64,000 bases of DNA, from NCBI RefSeq assembly GCF_000237925.1, contig NC_031502.1, positions 10,280,630-10,344,629 of the forward strand, read 5' to 3'. The stretch's first letter is position 1, and every line of letters starts with the position of its first letter. A program made the translations under genes and the position numbers. The DNA is from Schistosoma mansoni (taxonomy: Eukaryota > Platyhelminthes > Trematoda > Strigeidida > Schistosomatidae). The notes below the pieces were generated by a model. That model did no database searches, was not told the DNA's origin, and was given only the letters and a program-made list of their open reading frames with translations. This document shows positions 22,283 to 35,100 of the stretch, one piece after another.

Positions 22283-25200
22283 AAATGTGTAGTGGGTTTT
22301 CTTAAAAACCACAGCACTTACATAGAGTGGAGGTAATAATTACACGAATTATGTGAGACGTAGCACTCAGACACAACTTGGAAGGATAGTATGTGAAAAT
22401 TGCTCGAAATGAACCAGTACGCATGAGTCACTATGTTTCTTTATATCAGACAATGTGTTATATCAGTGTTTTATGATGTTAGATTTAGATGCACCCGGAT
22501 GATCAAAAGTGTTCTCCAGATTCGCATGTATTCTAGAAAGGATTTACCTTCTGAGACTACTAGAGAATAAAGTCTGATGCCCTTCGAATTAACCTAATAC
22601 GGGACCATGGGACATACCCTACAAGCACTGTCTTATTTTTATTGCTTTCAGATAATTCTACCACACAAATAGCAGTTTGTCATTACTAAACACATACTGA
22701 CTATCAGGAAAGGAGTCTCACCCCTCAGATTTCTAAATGTATTCCTACGATATACTATGAAATGTCCAGTTCTATCTCCCAGTACACGACATACACTGTA
22801 GCCTTAGTGAATCTTCTTCAAACAGATCCGTTATTCGTTACTGCCCCCTTAATACTTGACAGTCTGTGTGGTTTTATTTTTGTACGTTGAAACAATCTAA
22901 ACTGTTATTTTCAATGATTGATAGTGTACGCGAATCTGCGTGAGGAAAACGTTAATAAATATTGTGTGCAGTAATATGCAAGTGACGTTCTTCAGTGAAA
23001 GATTGCTCTATTAATGATATTCAACTGTCGACACGAATAAAAAGTAATGTTTAATAACAATGTATTCCTTAGGACTAAATCGAAAGTTTTTGAAATTTAA
23101 CGAGGAAGAACCTAATGTGAGAGCAACAAAGGGAGAGAAAAAATGTACCAAAGTATTTTTTGTAGTGGGTCGTTCTCAAAAATCAAGAGATGTATGTGAA
23201 TATACAAATTAGATCCAGCTGATAATGAAAAAATTTGTTAGGGATACATTGATTTTACATGAATAAGGCATTGTTGAAAGCTGGCTATAAATTCCCTGTC
23301 GCTGAGATCGTAACACTAACAACAAGATATCGATGTATCTACCAATCTAATTTCGCTTCCGCTTTTAGTCACATTTTTTCTTTGACATTCCAACTCTTGG
23401 TAGTAGTCTATTAGGTTTTTCCTCACTCGGATTAGTCTTACTACTATCAACGGTGAAACTCAACCCGTTGTTTTCAGCTAAGTAACACAACTGGTTGATG
23501 TACATGTCATCATCTTGAAAATGTTCGAGCGTTTACAAAGGGTCTCGCGTTATTGTTTAGCATTTTCGACCATGGATAAACCAAGTTTACTCGGTTTCTC
23601 ACAAATGTTGCATAGGACTTATAACTTACAAAGCAGTGGTGTGACCATAATTTGTGGACGGCTTTTGAGTTATAATAAACAGACCCTGAGGAAATTCAAT
23701 CACTTTCCAAAGTTACTATAGAACTGTAAGTTAGTTAATTAAGAGTTGAGATTAGCAGTAAGAATAACAAATAAGTGTTTTCATTATGAACTCGCCCCAG
23801 GTGACATATTAAAATCATCCCACTTAGCTAGTTAGTCAGATTGGTAAATATTGAGTCGTAAAGCTTAATATATAATAGGTAAAGCATAAACATCATGCGC
23901 TTAGTCATGAAGTTTGAAAACAGTCAATATTTTTAGTTGAAACTTCTAACTAAACCACTGAATCAACGAAAATATATACGACGCTTTATCCTTGCATAAA
24001 AATTGAAAAACAGTTGTAACATCAGTTCAGTCACAAACGGTTTATTATCTTATGTGGGCTTGACAAAAATATGGGATTAAAAAGTCACCATGTATGCACT
24101 GCATCTTAAAAATTCGAGAGATTTAGACAAATTTCTGTCCACTATCTTTCCGTCTTAAATAGCACATTGGGTCTCATGGAACTACTTTCTCCTGAGTAAG
24201 GAACTATTTACAGGGTCGAGCGTTCCGCACCCACGGTTAGACTGAAAAGAGTCGATGACTGATGTTTCACAAAGTTCCGTATTGAGCGTCCTATGTAATA
24301 CATATCAACGATCAAAAGGAGAAACTCATTTCACTGATCTGGATTTTTGTGGACGTTATCAAACTGACTAGAACTATCATATGTTAAGGCGACGCACAAG
24401 ATTCAGTGCTACCGAGAGAGCAATCATACAAACATGGCCTAACATTCGGACTTCAAAAACTCAAAACGCTGCCATTTCAAACCACAAAGAGGATGAGCGT
24501 CGACGACTTTGTTTGAGGTCCTCTCCACTTCAGTACTTCACTTGGGTGCTATTTCGGCCCTTTGATAGCAGAAACTATGGATGCCAGAAAGTGTCGGAAA
24601 GGTATGACGGTAGCACTTTTGGAAAGTTTTCATTAGATTATAGGGGTATTAGAGGTAACCTTACATCAATGAATAACGAAATAGATACCCCATAACTCTC
24701 ATACAAAAATTTGTCACTGAAGTCGAGCGGTGAATACCACGACGTAATGCTCTATGGGAACCACATAAAAGAGCAACGATCCAAGCGAAGTCCTCCTCAT
24801 TTTATTAAAAAGTAGAATTTATCTAGAACCCTCTCTTATTTAACCGATTAAAAACATCTAAGAGGATAGCTTATAACAGAAACTTGAAAACTTAGTACAC
24901 ACCCAAGGCCTATTAATTCAATCCTTTCGTTTGCTCCTCATAACTTTGTCCATTCTCCGGTCTCCTGAGTCCTATTTTTACAGTTTACATACTGCAAACT
25001 ATCAGTCACCTAATCAGTAATGTGACGGCTGCTGGTTTCAACAACCCTACCTTCCCGAGACTAACTCATCCTCTTAGGTTCAAGATTTTTCAAATTCTAA
25101 ATAACTGTCAAATTCCTTAGGATTAGTGAAGATGAGTAGCTAGACTAGCTTTATTGTATGTTTCCGAGATCTTCGAAGTGTACTTTAACATTTAGAAGCA

Positions 25201-25303
25201 AATGTGAGAGGCAATTGGTTTGCATTAGTCTGTCATGATGACAATGACCATTGAAAGCTTTAATAAGATGCAGCATAACAAACTCATTAACCTGTTGTCG
25301 TGA
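22283..25303. other. Intergenic region between divergent AP1G1 and the plus-strand gene
   Basis: ORFs at 23515-23721 and 24381-24695 look weakly coding but have no domain, and their ends do not join by phase to the downstream gene. The stretch near 24940-25140 is repeat. No promoter element is distinctive. Confidence 0.4.
24940..25140 (+). repeat. Dispersed repeat, copy 2
   Basis: Inverted homologue of 18300-18480 (see there). It ends about 160 bp before the first coding exon of the plus-strand gene, so it may lie in its promoter or 5' UTR. Confidence 0.6.
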
Positions 25304-26103
25304 ATGATTTGTAGTCACGGTGTTGATAGTCTCATATTTGAGAAATCTTCGTCTTCAGAGTATGAATCTGATATACTTCGAAATCTTAACTGCATTTGTT
25401 GTCTGACATCCGTTATTTTCGACCAATCCTTGGAGCATAATATCCGTCAACTATATGCAAACAAGTATTTGAACTTTATTGAGGTCTCCAATCTTCGCTG
25501 TGAAACTATAATCTGCAGTGAAAAGTTGATCGACAAGTCTATAACTGCTATTTTAAGTAATTAATTCGATCCTAAAGTTCTATACTCAGGGACGAATTCT
25601 ACAGAACTTCTTGAGAAAGATCAATGTACTTTTACAGGTAAATACCAATAAATAAACTGGACTCCCAACTACAATATAGTTTTACAATGTTTGTTTCTTC
25701 TAGCTAGTCCCAAACTAAAGCTTAAGTATCTGAGTTACACATACTATCAGGTAGGCAGTTATATACCAATTTATTCACAGGTTATCGCAACCATTGACAA
25801 AAGTCAGGATTACATTTATAGCCTTAAGCTGTTTTGCAGTTTATTGGACAACATCGCAGCTGCGAATTCGGCGCTTCCAGGTATTTCAGGATTTATCGCT
25901 TACATTAGATCTAATAACAAATTATATTTTCGTATTAATTAATACCATATCTTCTTATCTGGAATCATTTTCAATCTGCTACTTGAATTGTCTTCTTAAG
26001 CACCTTCCAAGAAAGTGTTTTGAGTCAGTAAGGATCAGTTTCCAGAAAGTTGCGGAGTTGATCCTAAGAAACAAGAACAGGGACGTTGTGGAAATCGGAC
26101 TAG
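25304..26103 (+). CDS. Exons 1-5 of the HEAT-like gene (mini-introns)
   Basis: The start ATG at 25304 follows an in-frame TGA. Exon 1 begins MICSHGVDSLIFEK. Introns of 33, 66, 30 and 28 nt separate the exons, all GT-AG and phase-consistent; exon 4 reads VIATIDKSQDYIYSLKLF and exon 5 includes YLNCLLKHLPRKCFESVR. The continuous-looking frame through 25794-26117 is a shadow: exon 4 uses another frame, and the 28-nt intron at 25881-25908 restores it. Confidence 0.72.
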
Positions 26104-29100
26104 GTTTAACTGATTAGTTTAATATTTACCCCTGCACAGATTGTTTGTTCAAATTGTCCCTCTGCAATCAAAGCTTTGTTGAAATTTGCAAATATAAAGA
26201 GCTTCCAGTGGTTTTACGTGCCCTTCTAAATTCTAATGATGATCAAATTAAAGAAATTACATTTATATTCATTGAACTCCTGGTTGATAAGTTTAATGGT
26301 GATGCAACTAAACTGATTTGTACATCTGGTGTCATTGGTATGTATACGTTAGTTTGAATTATTTTAGAACTCCTGTTTGGCAACATTTCTTTTAAAAACC
26401 CTTGTTTCAGGTATTAAATTTGTTTTGCTTAATATAACTTCAGAAATGTTTTGAAATGCTTACAAAGAATAGGTACAGAAGTAGAGCTGATGTCTTCAGG
26501 TTTTGTGCCTCATGGTGAGTTATTCTAAAATTGTTCGAGATAGTTGGCCACTGTAACTGCCTATTAGGAATTAGCCAAATTGTAAAAGCCATTGATTCAA
26601 ACCATGACTACGAAAATGGACTTTTGCCAGGGCTTGTGAAGATTACAAATAGTTTTATAATGTAGTAAGTTGATAGACTGCCAACCTTCATTCTGAAGTT
26701 ATAATGGCCCATTGGAACTTTTTATATGCCCATCAATTTTAGGACAGTTTCTGAAGGCTATTTCAGATATTATGGAAGATTGCACAGCACAATTGGGAAT
26801 ATTAGGAATAACCTGTGTCGCTAATATCTTCAAGTAAGCTGCTTAAGTAAAGTTATTTGCAGATATGAAAGAGAGACAGAAAGTATGCCACTTAAGGAAC
26901 TCAACAAATTTCTAAATTTCGTTGAACGTTTTGCAAGAAAACAAATTTATAATTCTAGACACCTTAAACAATCGAATAAAGAATGTGCGATCTCAAAGTC
27001 AGACATGAAAATAGAAGAAAAGTCTTTGTGTATTTTATTACCAACTTTGCTGAGTTTGTTAAGGGAAGTGCACGCGTAAGTTTTACCGTAATAGCATCAG
27101 CAAGTTTAGCTTCTTGTATACGAATAAAAGGACCCCGATAAAAATACCTGAAGTAATTATGGAAACTGAATGCTCTCTCACGTATATATTTTTTTCTGTA
27201 GTGATGAATTTAGTTTCTGTAGGTTTTATCCTATTAAATTCTTATGGTTTTAAAGCAATTAATGTATAAAAATGTTACTGTGGAGGATTTGCTATCGGTG
27301 CTGAGGATAACGACAATGTACGCTTATGGCATATGCTCAGACATTCTAGTTAAGGAGATTACCAATATTTGTGGCGGAATATTTGAGCAATTTCAGACCT
27401 TTAAAAACTGTGTTTCAAACGCTCTCAAAGACAAAATTTGCGAAAGTTTTACTTTGCTTCTTCCACTGTTTTACAAGATTTGCTTTTTGGTCGGTACTGA
27501 GAACGTTAAACCAGCTTTATTTTCACCTGGCTACCATACATTTAACGATAAAAAGCGGTAAATACATTTTTTTGTCGCATGGTTAAATAAAATTTGCTCT
27601 AGGGAGCTCAGCGTCCCGTTTTGTTCCATGTCTTTCCCGAAAGAAGTTTTGCTAGCTGTGATAACAATCAACTCCAGTATATATAACAATCTTAGTATTT
27701 CGCATCTATCAAAGCGTAGACATTTAACTGACGTCCTAAAGAGAGATGAGTTTAAAATTTGGATTTCTACTTTAGTTCGTGGATTCAAATATTTTACGAG
27801 TAAGTTTAAAATATATTTAGTGGTATAAACTTTAATGTTTCGAATATTTAAAACAATAGTACAAGCTTTTCTGAATCTTACCAGTGCTGAAATTTCTTAA
27901 ACGGTTTGAGTCTTTAAAGTACACATTCTTCTATTTAAGGAACTTCGAGCCGTTGCTTCAAAGGACATTATTATTTAACTAGATTATCGGAAACTCAGAA
28001 AGTTATTTCAAACAACAACAACAACCACAGGATAAAAAGTATTTTGGCCGCCAATGTATTATGTAACTATTCGAATAGTTGATAATTTACATCTTTACAT
28101 ACAGACATTGTTTGCAACATAGCAACAAAACAATATGGTTTTGTTAAAATTCGCTCTGTGAGAAAATCCCGCTTATGTAGCTTTGTCAATACTAAACAAA
28201 AGTTCTTTTTCGTATATAGGGTGGTGTCAAGAAAAACATAAAAAACTTTTGTGGTAATGGTAGTTGTTAATCAGTTTACGTTTAGCAGCGAATAGAGCTG
28301 ATAAGACGACATCTGTCATGGACTTCGCTTATATAGCTAGGACTATATATATTTGGAATTTCAAAATAAACTTTAAAGTCTCCTTCAAACATTGTTATAA
28401 GTTGAAATCAAGATGCTTTTGTAATTATGATTTGTTTTACTTCTCAGTTGAATGTATTTCAATAAAAACCTCACGTTGTGTCCAAAAATATCTGTATGTA
28501 AAAAGTAACGAAATACATAGGTCATGTTATTTCAAGAAAACATTTAGTGACTAAATGTACCAAGATTTTTGGGTATAACTCAGTGTTTTTAATTAGAAAG
28601 CGCCTCTAACACACTGTTCAGATCGACTACTTTTGTATGCTTGATAACTTTCCCTATCAAGGTGTGGATTTTGAGTACCTTGAAAAATACATGGAGTTAA
28701 GTATACGGGGACAAGAATTCATTGATATTTCTGCCTCAGCAATATCCATTGTATGCGTCCTTATCAATCGTAATATCAAACATATTAAAAAGCTGCAGAG
28801 ATCCCCCTTGGTTGAAGATGGAGATCACGAGGCAAATTCACTTAGGTAAGTAATGTTTAAGCAGAAACCCTGGTTAGTGATAGCTTCACTTTAGTACAGT
28901 AATATAAAGGAAAGAAGCTAACAGTTTTCTAAATGCATCAAACGATTTTTCTTTTAGAATCAGCCAGACCTTGATATCTTAGCACATCACAGCTCGTGAT
29001 AACGAGACACGTTTATTTAAAGTATATTTTTTATGTCGACACACTAAGTTTTATAAGTTTTATAGCAAAGTGAACTATATTTAATTATTCTTTTGCGTAT

Positions 29101-32100
29101 ACCGTTATTTTGACATTGTAGTCAACGTCCCTTATCATCACGATTTCTATGAAAAGACTAAAAGAAACTCACCATATTATCTTGCTGTTGTACGGAAACT
29201 AATTCTGTCAAGTTTATGAGCAATTAAAACCGTTTCAATGATAGCATGTTATCGAAATATAACCACTATTAAACCCACCATTTCTATGTACGCGCACTAA
29301 TTTTGTAGTAAGTCGAATGGCTTATCATTGACTAAAAATTTTTTGAGTCAGAACAGACGTCAGTTGTGCTATTTAGGTGTTATATGGCAATAACTATTGA
29401 AGCTAACGGTAAGAGACATCCAAAACTAATGAAAACCATCATTTCAATGATTGTCCAACTTAAATTGGTCGGTGATTTCGATAACACTCGACGATCTCCA
29501 CAACTCCAAAATCAAGAGCTATCATTATTAAAACAGAACATTTAGAAGAATGATGTTGAAACTGATCGATTGTAGTCCTAAACAGTAATTGGAAGGTTCA
29601 AGTAAAATAGTATCAAGTGGATTCAAACTTCACCCCGTTGCACTAGTAAGTGTCTATCAGGACTCAGTAGCTAAGTGGTTAGGGCAATGACTTTTGAAGC
29701 AAGCGGTACTGGGTTGGAGTCCCTGAGTAAATATCAACTCTAGGATGCATTAGCACTCAGCTGACGAGTCCCATATAGATAGAAACGCACGTTCTGGGTT
29801 CCACTGCTGGCCAACATACATCTTTGTTTAGAATGAGGTTCTGTTTAAAATAATTACATACAAAACGGGTCACTGAAATTTTGTTTGGAGTAAGTTTTCT
29901 ATGATGATAATCTGATTTTCCAAAGTTTAATATACTAGCTATGGTAGCCAAACTTCCGGCTCTGGCTAAAACGTACACTTGTCATGAAACATAAAGCTTG
30001 TTGAGGTTGATAGTTGCAAATTATTATTCTCAGTCGTTTTAGAAGACACTAATACTAAAGTGGTCCCCAGTTTAGGGAATTTCCAGCTCTTACTGGGGAC
30101 ATTGCTATACTATTTTGGAATGTCTACGAGTTTTGCGTAATTCCAGAAGTACGGAAAACTGCGAACAAGTAAAGAATAAACGGTGGTTTACTAAGTTATA
30201 TAGAATGGTTCTATTTTAAGCCGGACATAACATTTTGTCACCCTATTTTGTCTTCGATTTGAATTTGGGACAAATGCTATAAGGGAAACCATGTAATACT
30301 CATCCGGGATCTTGCCGAGAGCATTTGACTTATTGGACTAGCATATTTTTAATTGCGAACCGACTTTCAATTCATTATTACAAACCACTTTGACTAAGTG
30401 ACAAATGATTCTTATCATAAATATGAATTTTTAACAATATTCCTGAAATTAAGCTTCTTATTTTCTACTTATATACGTGTTCATTATAAATATCAAACTT
30501 TTCTTGTCTATTTCTCAGGGTTGGGTTATGTATAACTGTAAAAATAGATGTGTTACATAATAAGTTTAGTATTCACTTTATAAGAATCTCTAAATCCATA
30601 CCATGAGATTAAATTCCTAAATATGTTCGGTATTTTCTAGGAGTAGGTTTGTATTCCTTTTTTGTCTGTCATTGGAAAGTAAAGTTGCCAATCTTCTGAA
30701 CCAAGTGCTGAATTTGGCGGGCGCTTTAAAAAGTCGAATCATGTGAAAATTATCTACTTGTCAACAAGATCTCAGTGGAGACACATGTTTGACCACTAAC
30801 TAAGATCTACTGTACGTAGCGTTTCAAGTCTTATATAATTAAAAAAACTGTTGTGTGCAAAACATATTTTCCCTAGCACCGATACATAAAACATATGAAG
30901 CCATTAATATATAGTGAGATCCCAAATATAAAGTACTGGACAAAAAGTAACTCGTTTGTTACGATTATAAGACATATTTCACGCAGCAGGTTGTGCATTT
31001 CTATTCACAGTCTCTCTCAATATCTAAGATTAAATGTGACTAAAGAAAATGGTAGGAGGATTCACAATGATTAAGTTCCACATATGATATATCATTAATA
31101 CACAAAACGTTATAGCTGGTAGTCTAGATAACATGGGGTATTATGTACAGTCATTAGTTTCTTCCAGTTGCAGAGTAAATGGTTGACTGTCTTACCATGG
31201 GTTTTGGTAGCATGATGCTTTAAATTTTATCATTTTTCTGTCAGAATGTACCAACCTTATGTATGCACTGTTGTTATAGTTTACTGAATATTCTTATCTT
31301 GCTTTTTGAGTAGCATAACTCCACACTTGTTTAAAGCCCTCAACACTAATTGATGGATTTATTCACCCACCAAATACTATTCAGTATAATAATATAACAT
31401 AGAGCAATTTTTAGTTTCAACAATTTTTGAGGAACTGGATGAAGAGATGTAATATGTTTCCTTTTCAAAACTTAAAACAGTGCACATACTGTTTGCTTTG
31501 AGTTACCAAACCTTTTATCTATAGTAACCAGCTCATTAGAATAAAAACAGCGACTTGGTATCAATCAACAAATGGTTTTGAAAAGAATTATCAACGTTTC
31601 TTGTCATAATTCTCCATACGTTGTTACCAGATTCTTCATAATAAAATTAAAATCATACCATCAAACATAAGAGTCAGATGTGTCAAATATTCATATCCAC
31701 AGTCCGTTTACTAGTAAAGAAGAGGAAAACAATCATATAAACAATAAAAGTTTTGCTTCTATTTAGTGTTGCAAGAACATGTCTCCAAATGGACTCTGAA
31801 TGCGATTTACCTTACATTGACTTCATGTGTTTTGATAGATTGACATCCCTCTGTAAGTCAAATTATGATTTGCGGTATCTCAAAAACTGTAGTAGAATCT
31901 TATTTACTCAATCATATTGCAAATCTAAACAACATTATTAAATATGGTCTTTTTATCGGATAAGTAGTACTTAAAAGTATGTTAAAAAACTCTGAAAAAG
32001 TTTTAAAGACACTGGCTCAAAAATATTTTTAGGTAAATCTGTTTAATCATGGCAGAACACAATTTTATTGACTATGGATAGCGTGAAAAGGAAAACAACA

Positions 32101-35100
32101 AAAACCCATTTATCTGATTAACAAAAACGACCAAACTTAGAGTGAAAAGAGAAGAACTAAGTAAATCTGATGCTGAAAATAAACCTTGGACATATTTGTT
32201 ACCATTTCCAACCAAACGATAGAACTACCCGTGACCAAGGTGATGGATATCACTGCCTAATACCCCATCTTCCTATATACACCATTAACCTAATTTATTC
32301 ATAATTAGTTTTAATTAATACTGTCTTTACAGAACGATATCGTTGATACATGATCTGTCTGTCGTAATCATTCAAACTTTATTCAGTGGTCTGCCTACGA
32401 TACTTACGAGCACACATCTCAGTTTTCTCCAATAATCAGACGACTTTGCTGGGTAACATCAAATCATGAGCTTAGACGTAAGTGAGCTAAGAAATGCACT
32501 TATTTGACCAGTGAATTCTACAGCTTATATAAAGTTTGAGAAAATTAAAGAAGCATCTAAACTGGACGATTGACCATTTACGTCTCAATATCTTAAACAA
32601 CTCTTTACGTCGTTTAGGCTGTGAACGCGCCTCAGATCATCTGTAGTTTTTACCAGTGCGAAGATTTCTGAGATAGACTCATCTATTTAGACAAATGAAG
32701 CTATATATATATTTACATATATATTTTAGAGAAAATAAGGGATGTATGTATTGATTGTCTACTTCTTGAATTTCATTCAATGATTGAATAACCCTTATTT
32801 CTGATATCTTTAAAACTAGGCATTGTTTTATTTTCCCAAGCAAAACTTTAAAGCAAATAATTCAGTTTCCCACAAAGGCAGGAGTCAACTTCTTTCTTCT
32901 GGTTTCGGTTTTAATCACCGTAGAATTTCTCATCACATATATGGTAAGGCGATGTTTTAGTTTCTTAACTTATAATTCTTCCAGTGTTTGCCGAAATTCC
33001 GGAATGTTTTCGATAATTCTGCGATCATCGATGAGTATAATAAAGGTATGTTGTTTTAACTTTGGATAAATAGATCTTATTCGTCTGAGCTCAAACTTGA
33101 TACATCTTGTGTAAAACTTACAGATCAAGCCTTCAATATTAATGTCGTCAAATATTTGGGGATAACTGATTTAATATGTTTGCTAGTTTTGTGCTACATT
33201 CAATACCTCATTAGAATTACTACTATTAGCAGTAATTTTTCGAGTTACAAAAATAAGCAACTGAGAAGGTAATTATTTCAGTTCTCGCGAAAATCTACCA
33301 TAATTATTTGCTTGATTATATCGTATTTATTGTCCTATTCTAAAACCTTTTAAAAGAATCTGAAATTCAGATGAAAAAAACTGTCACTTTATCTTTCACT
33401 TCGCATATTGGGCATCTAAACAATAAATAAAGACATTAAGCTTTCAAAAATGCTTTGTGACTACACTGTTATCAATATGTACTTATCCTATTGCTACTTA
33501 CGCTTGTAAAATTTCTGATTAGTGAGACAGACGACTGAGATGATTTACATTATTCGTGTCAATCGAGTAGGGAATTGAAACGATTCTCTCAAATCGTTTA
33601 TATGATGAACATTCAAATTCATGAAGTTTTTGTCAATGAAGCTAACAATATATATTAATTAATTTGAAGTATCATAACTTAATTAAAAGTATGTTGGAGT
33701 GAAAGTGTAGGTTGTTTTTATATTTACTGAAAATGTTAGCTATTGACTAAGTGGATTTAAAATTTACTCAAAGACTATGCGAGTTGAAATTAACTCTCTA
33801 TTTTTGTACAAATAAGAAGGCTTCTAAGAATAAGTCATTCAAGAAGGGAAACGCATTCAGTAAGAATTCGGTTTTTAGTAAATATCATTTGTGGATAAAT
33901 AAGTTTGTAACTATGGAGGGTAATAGAAGTCACATTATGCTGTACGTTATGTACAAGTAGTGCTTCGTAGTTAATTAAATTCAGAGAATTTCAGTGATGT
34001 TATTTTAATTCCAGAATGCATCTTGGATAAATAAAATGAAATGATCACCTGGTTAGTTATTCAAAAACAAAGGTAGTAAATATGTACTTTACAAATTATT
34101 AATTCTTTATTTAGATCATTAAACACTATATTGGTAATAGAAATTGCGACATTTGTCAAGAAAAACACTTTGCAACTCTTAGTTTGATCTGGATTTCTAT
34201 CACTTAGTATTTTTCACGATCATATAGTAATGAAGAAGCATTACCTCATGATAAATTTAATGTATTTTTCTGTGTGATATATACTCATTTTTACAGAAAC
34301 CACTATCATGTATAGAACACAGGTTTTTTATAATTACCAAACGCTGATCTACATCGCCTTAAACCCACTGACCATGAACATGTGAAACGTACAAATTCAT
34401 GAAGTTGAAATCCCTGTTTTTTATTTTTTAGGTTTAGATATTTTATCTTTAGCACTGTTTGATCGTCTACAGCCCGTACATACTCTGGTTCTATTGCGCA
34501 CTCCACGATTTTCTACTTACTTAGAAAACTGCAGTCCCTGCTGGATTAAAATGGCCCAAAAAATTGTAGGTTGAAAGTCATTTTTGGTTATAGTACAAAA
34601 GTCTTTTGATTCTTTCGGTAAGCACCAATGAAGCTATTTTACTCCTTATAACGTCTTCTTAAGAAACACAGAGTTAAATGATTGATAACCAATGCATATG
34701 GTACTTCACAAAAGATTTTAGGAGGATTAGATATCTTAGTTGCATTTGACCGTAAGGGAACTTTCCAAAGAGGAATTAATACCTGAAGTGTATGTCTAAA
34801 ACTGCTTGTGATTGTATAAAACTTAACAATACTATCAGTTACGAATCATAACTGCACCTTAAATAATGTTTTTAATTACTCTTAAACAAGAGTACTTCAG
34901 GCAGTAAAATTTCTCACACATCCAGACTTATTCATATGTAGTATATCCATTATAATATTCTGTGTTCGCTTTGTTCACTGAATTTTGCTACTGACGAGAC
35001 ATAAATATATCTCCATCGTCCCAATACCATTCTCAGTCTTTTTACAAAAAGCCGGAATCTATTTAAGGTAATGTGAATTCGATTCCTAACTTTATTTAGT

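Noticed and set aside
23515-23721. First exon of the plus-strand gene
   Set aside because: No donor and phase connect it to 25304 or later exons, and 25304 has its own ATG after an in-frame stop. It remains an unassigned ORF.
24381-24695. Independent 104-residue gene
   Set aside because: No domain and no splice context; composition suggests repeat-derived sequence. I cannot support it.
25794-26117. Single uninterrupted 107-residue exon
   Set aside because: The first part uses a different frame from the exon 4 reading VIATIDKSQDY. A 28-nt GT-AG intron at 25881-25908 explains both.
29650-29740. A genuine tRNA gene
   Set aside because: Box A and box B are present but the sequence does not fold into a cloverleaf by eye and is followed by a hammerhead, as in SM-alpha SINEs.
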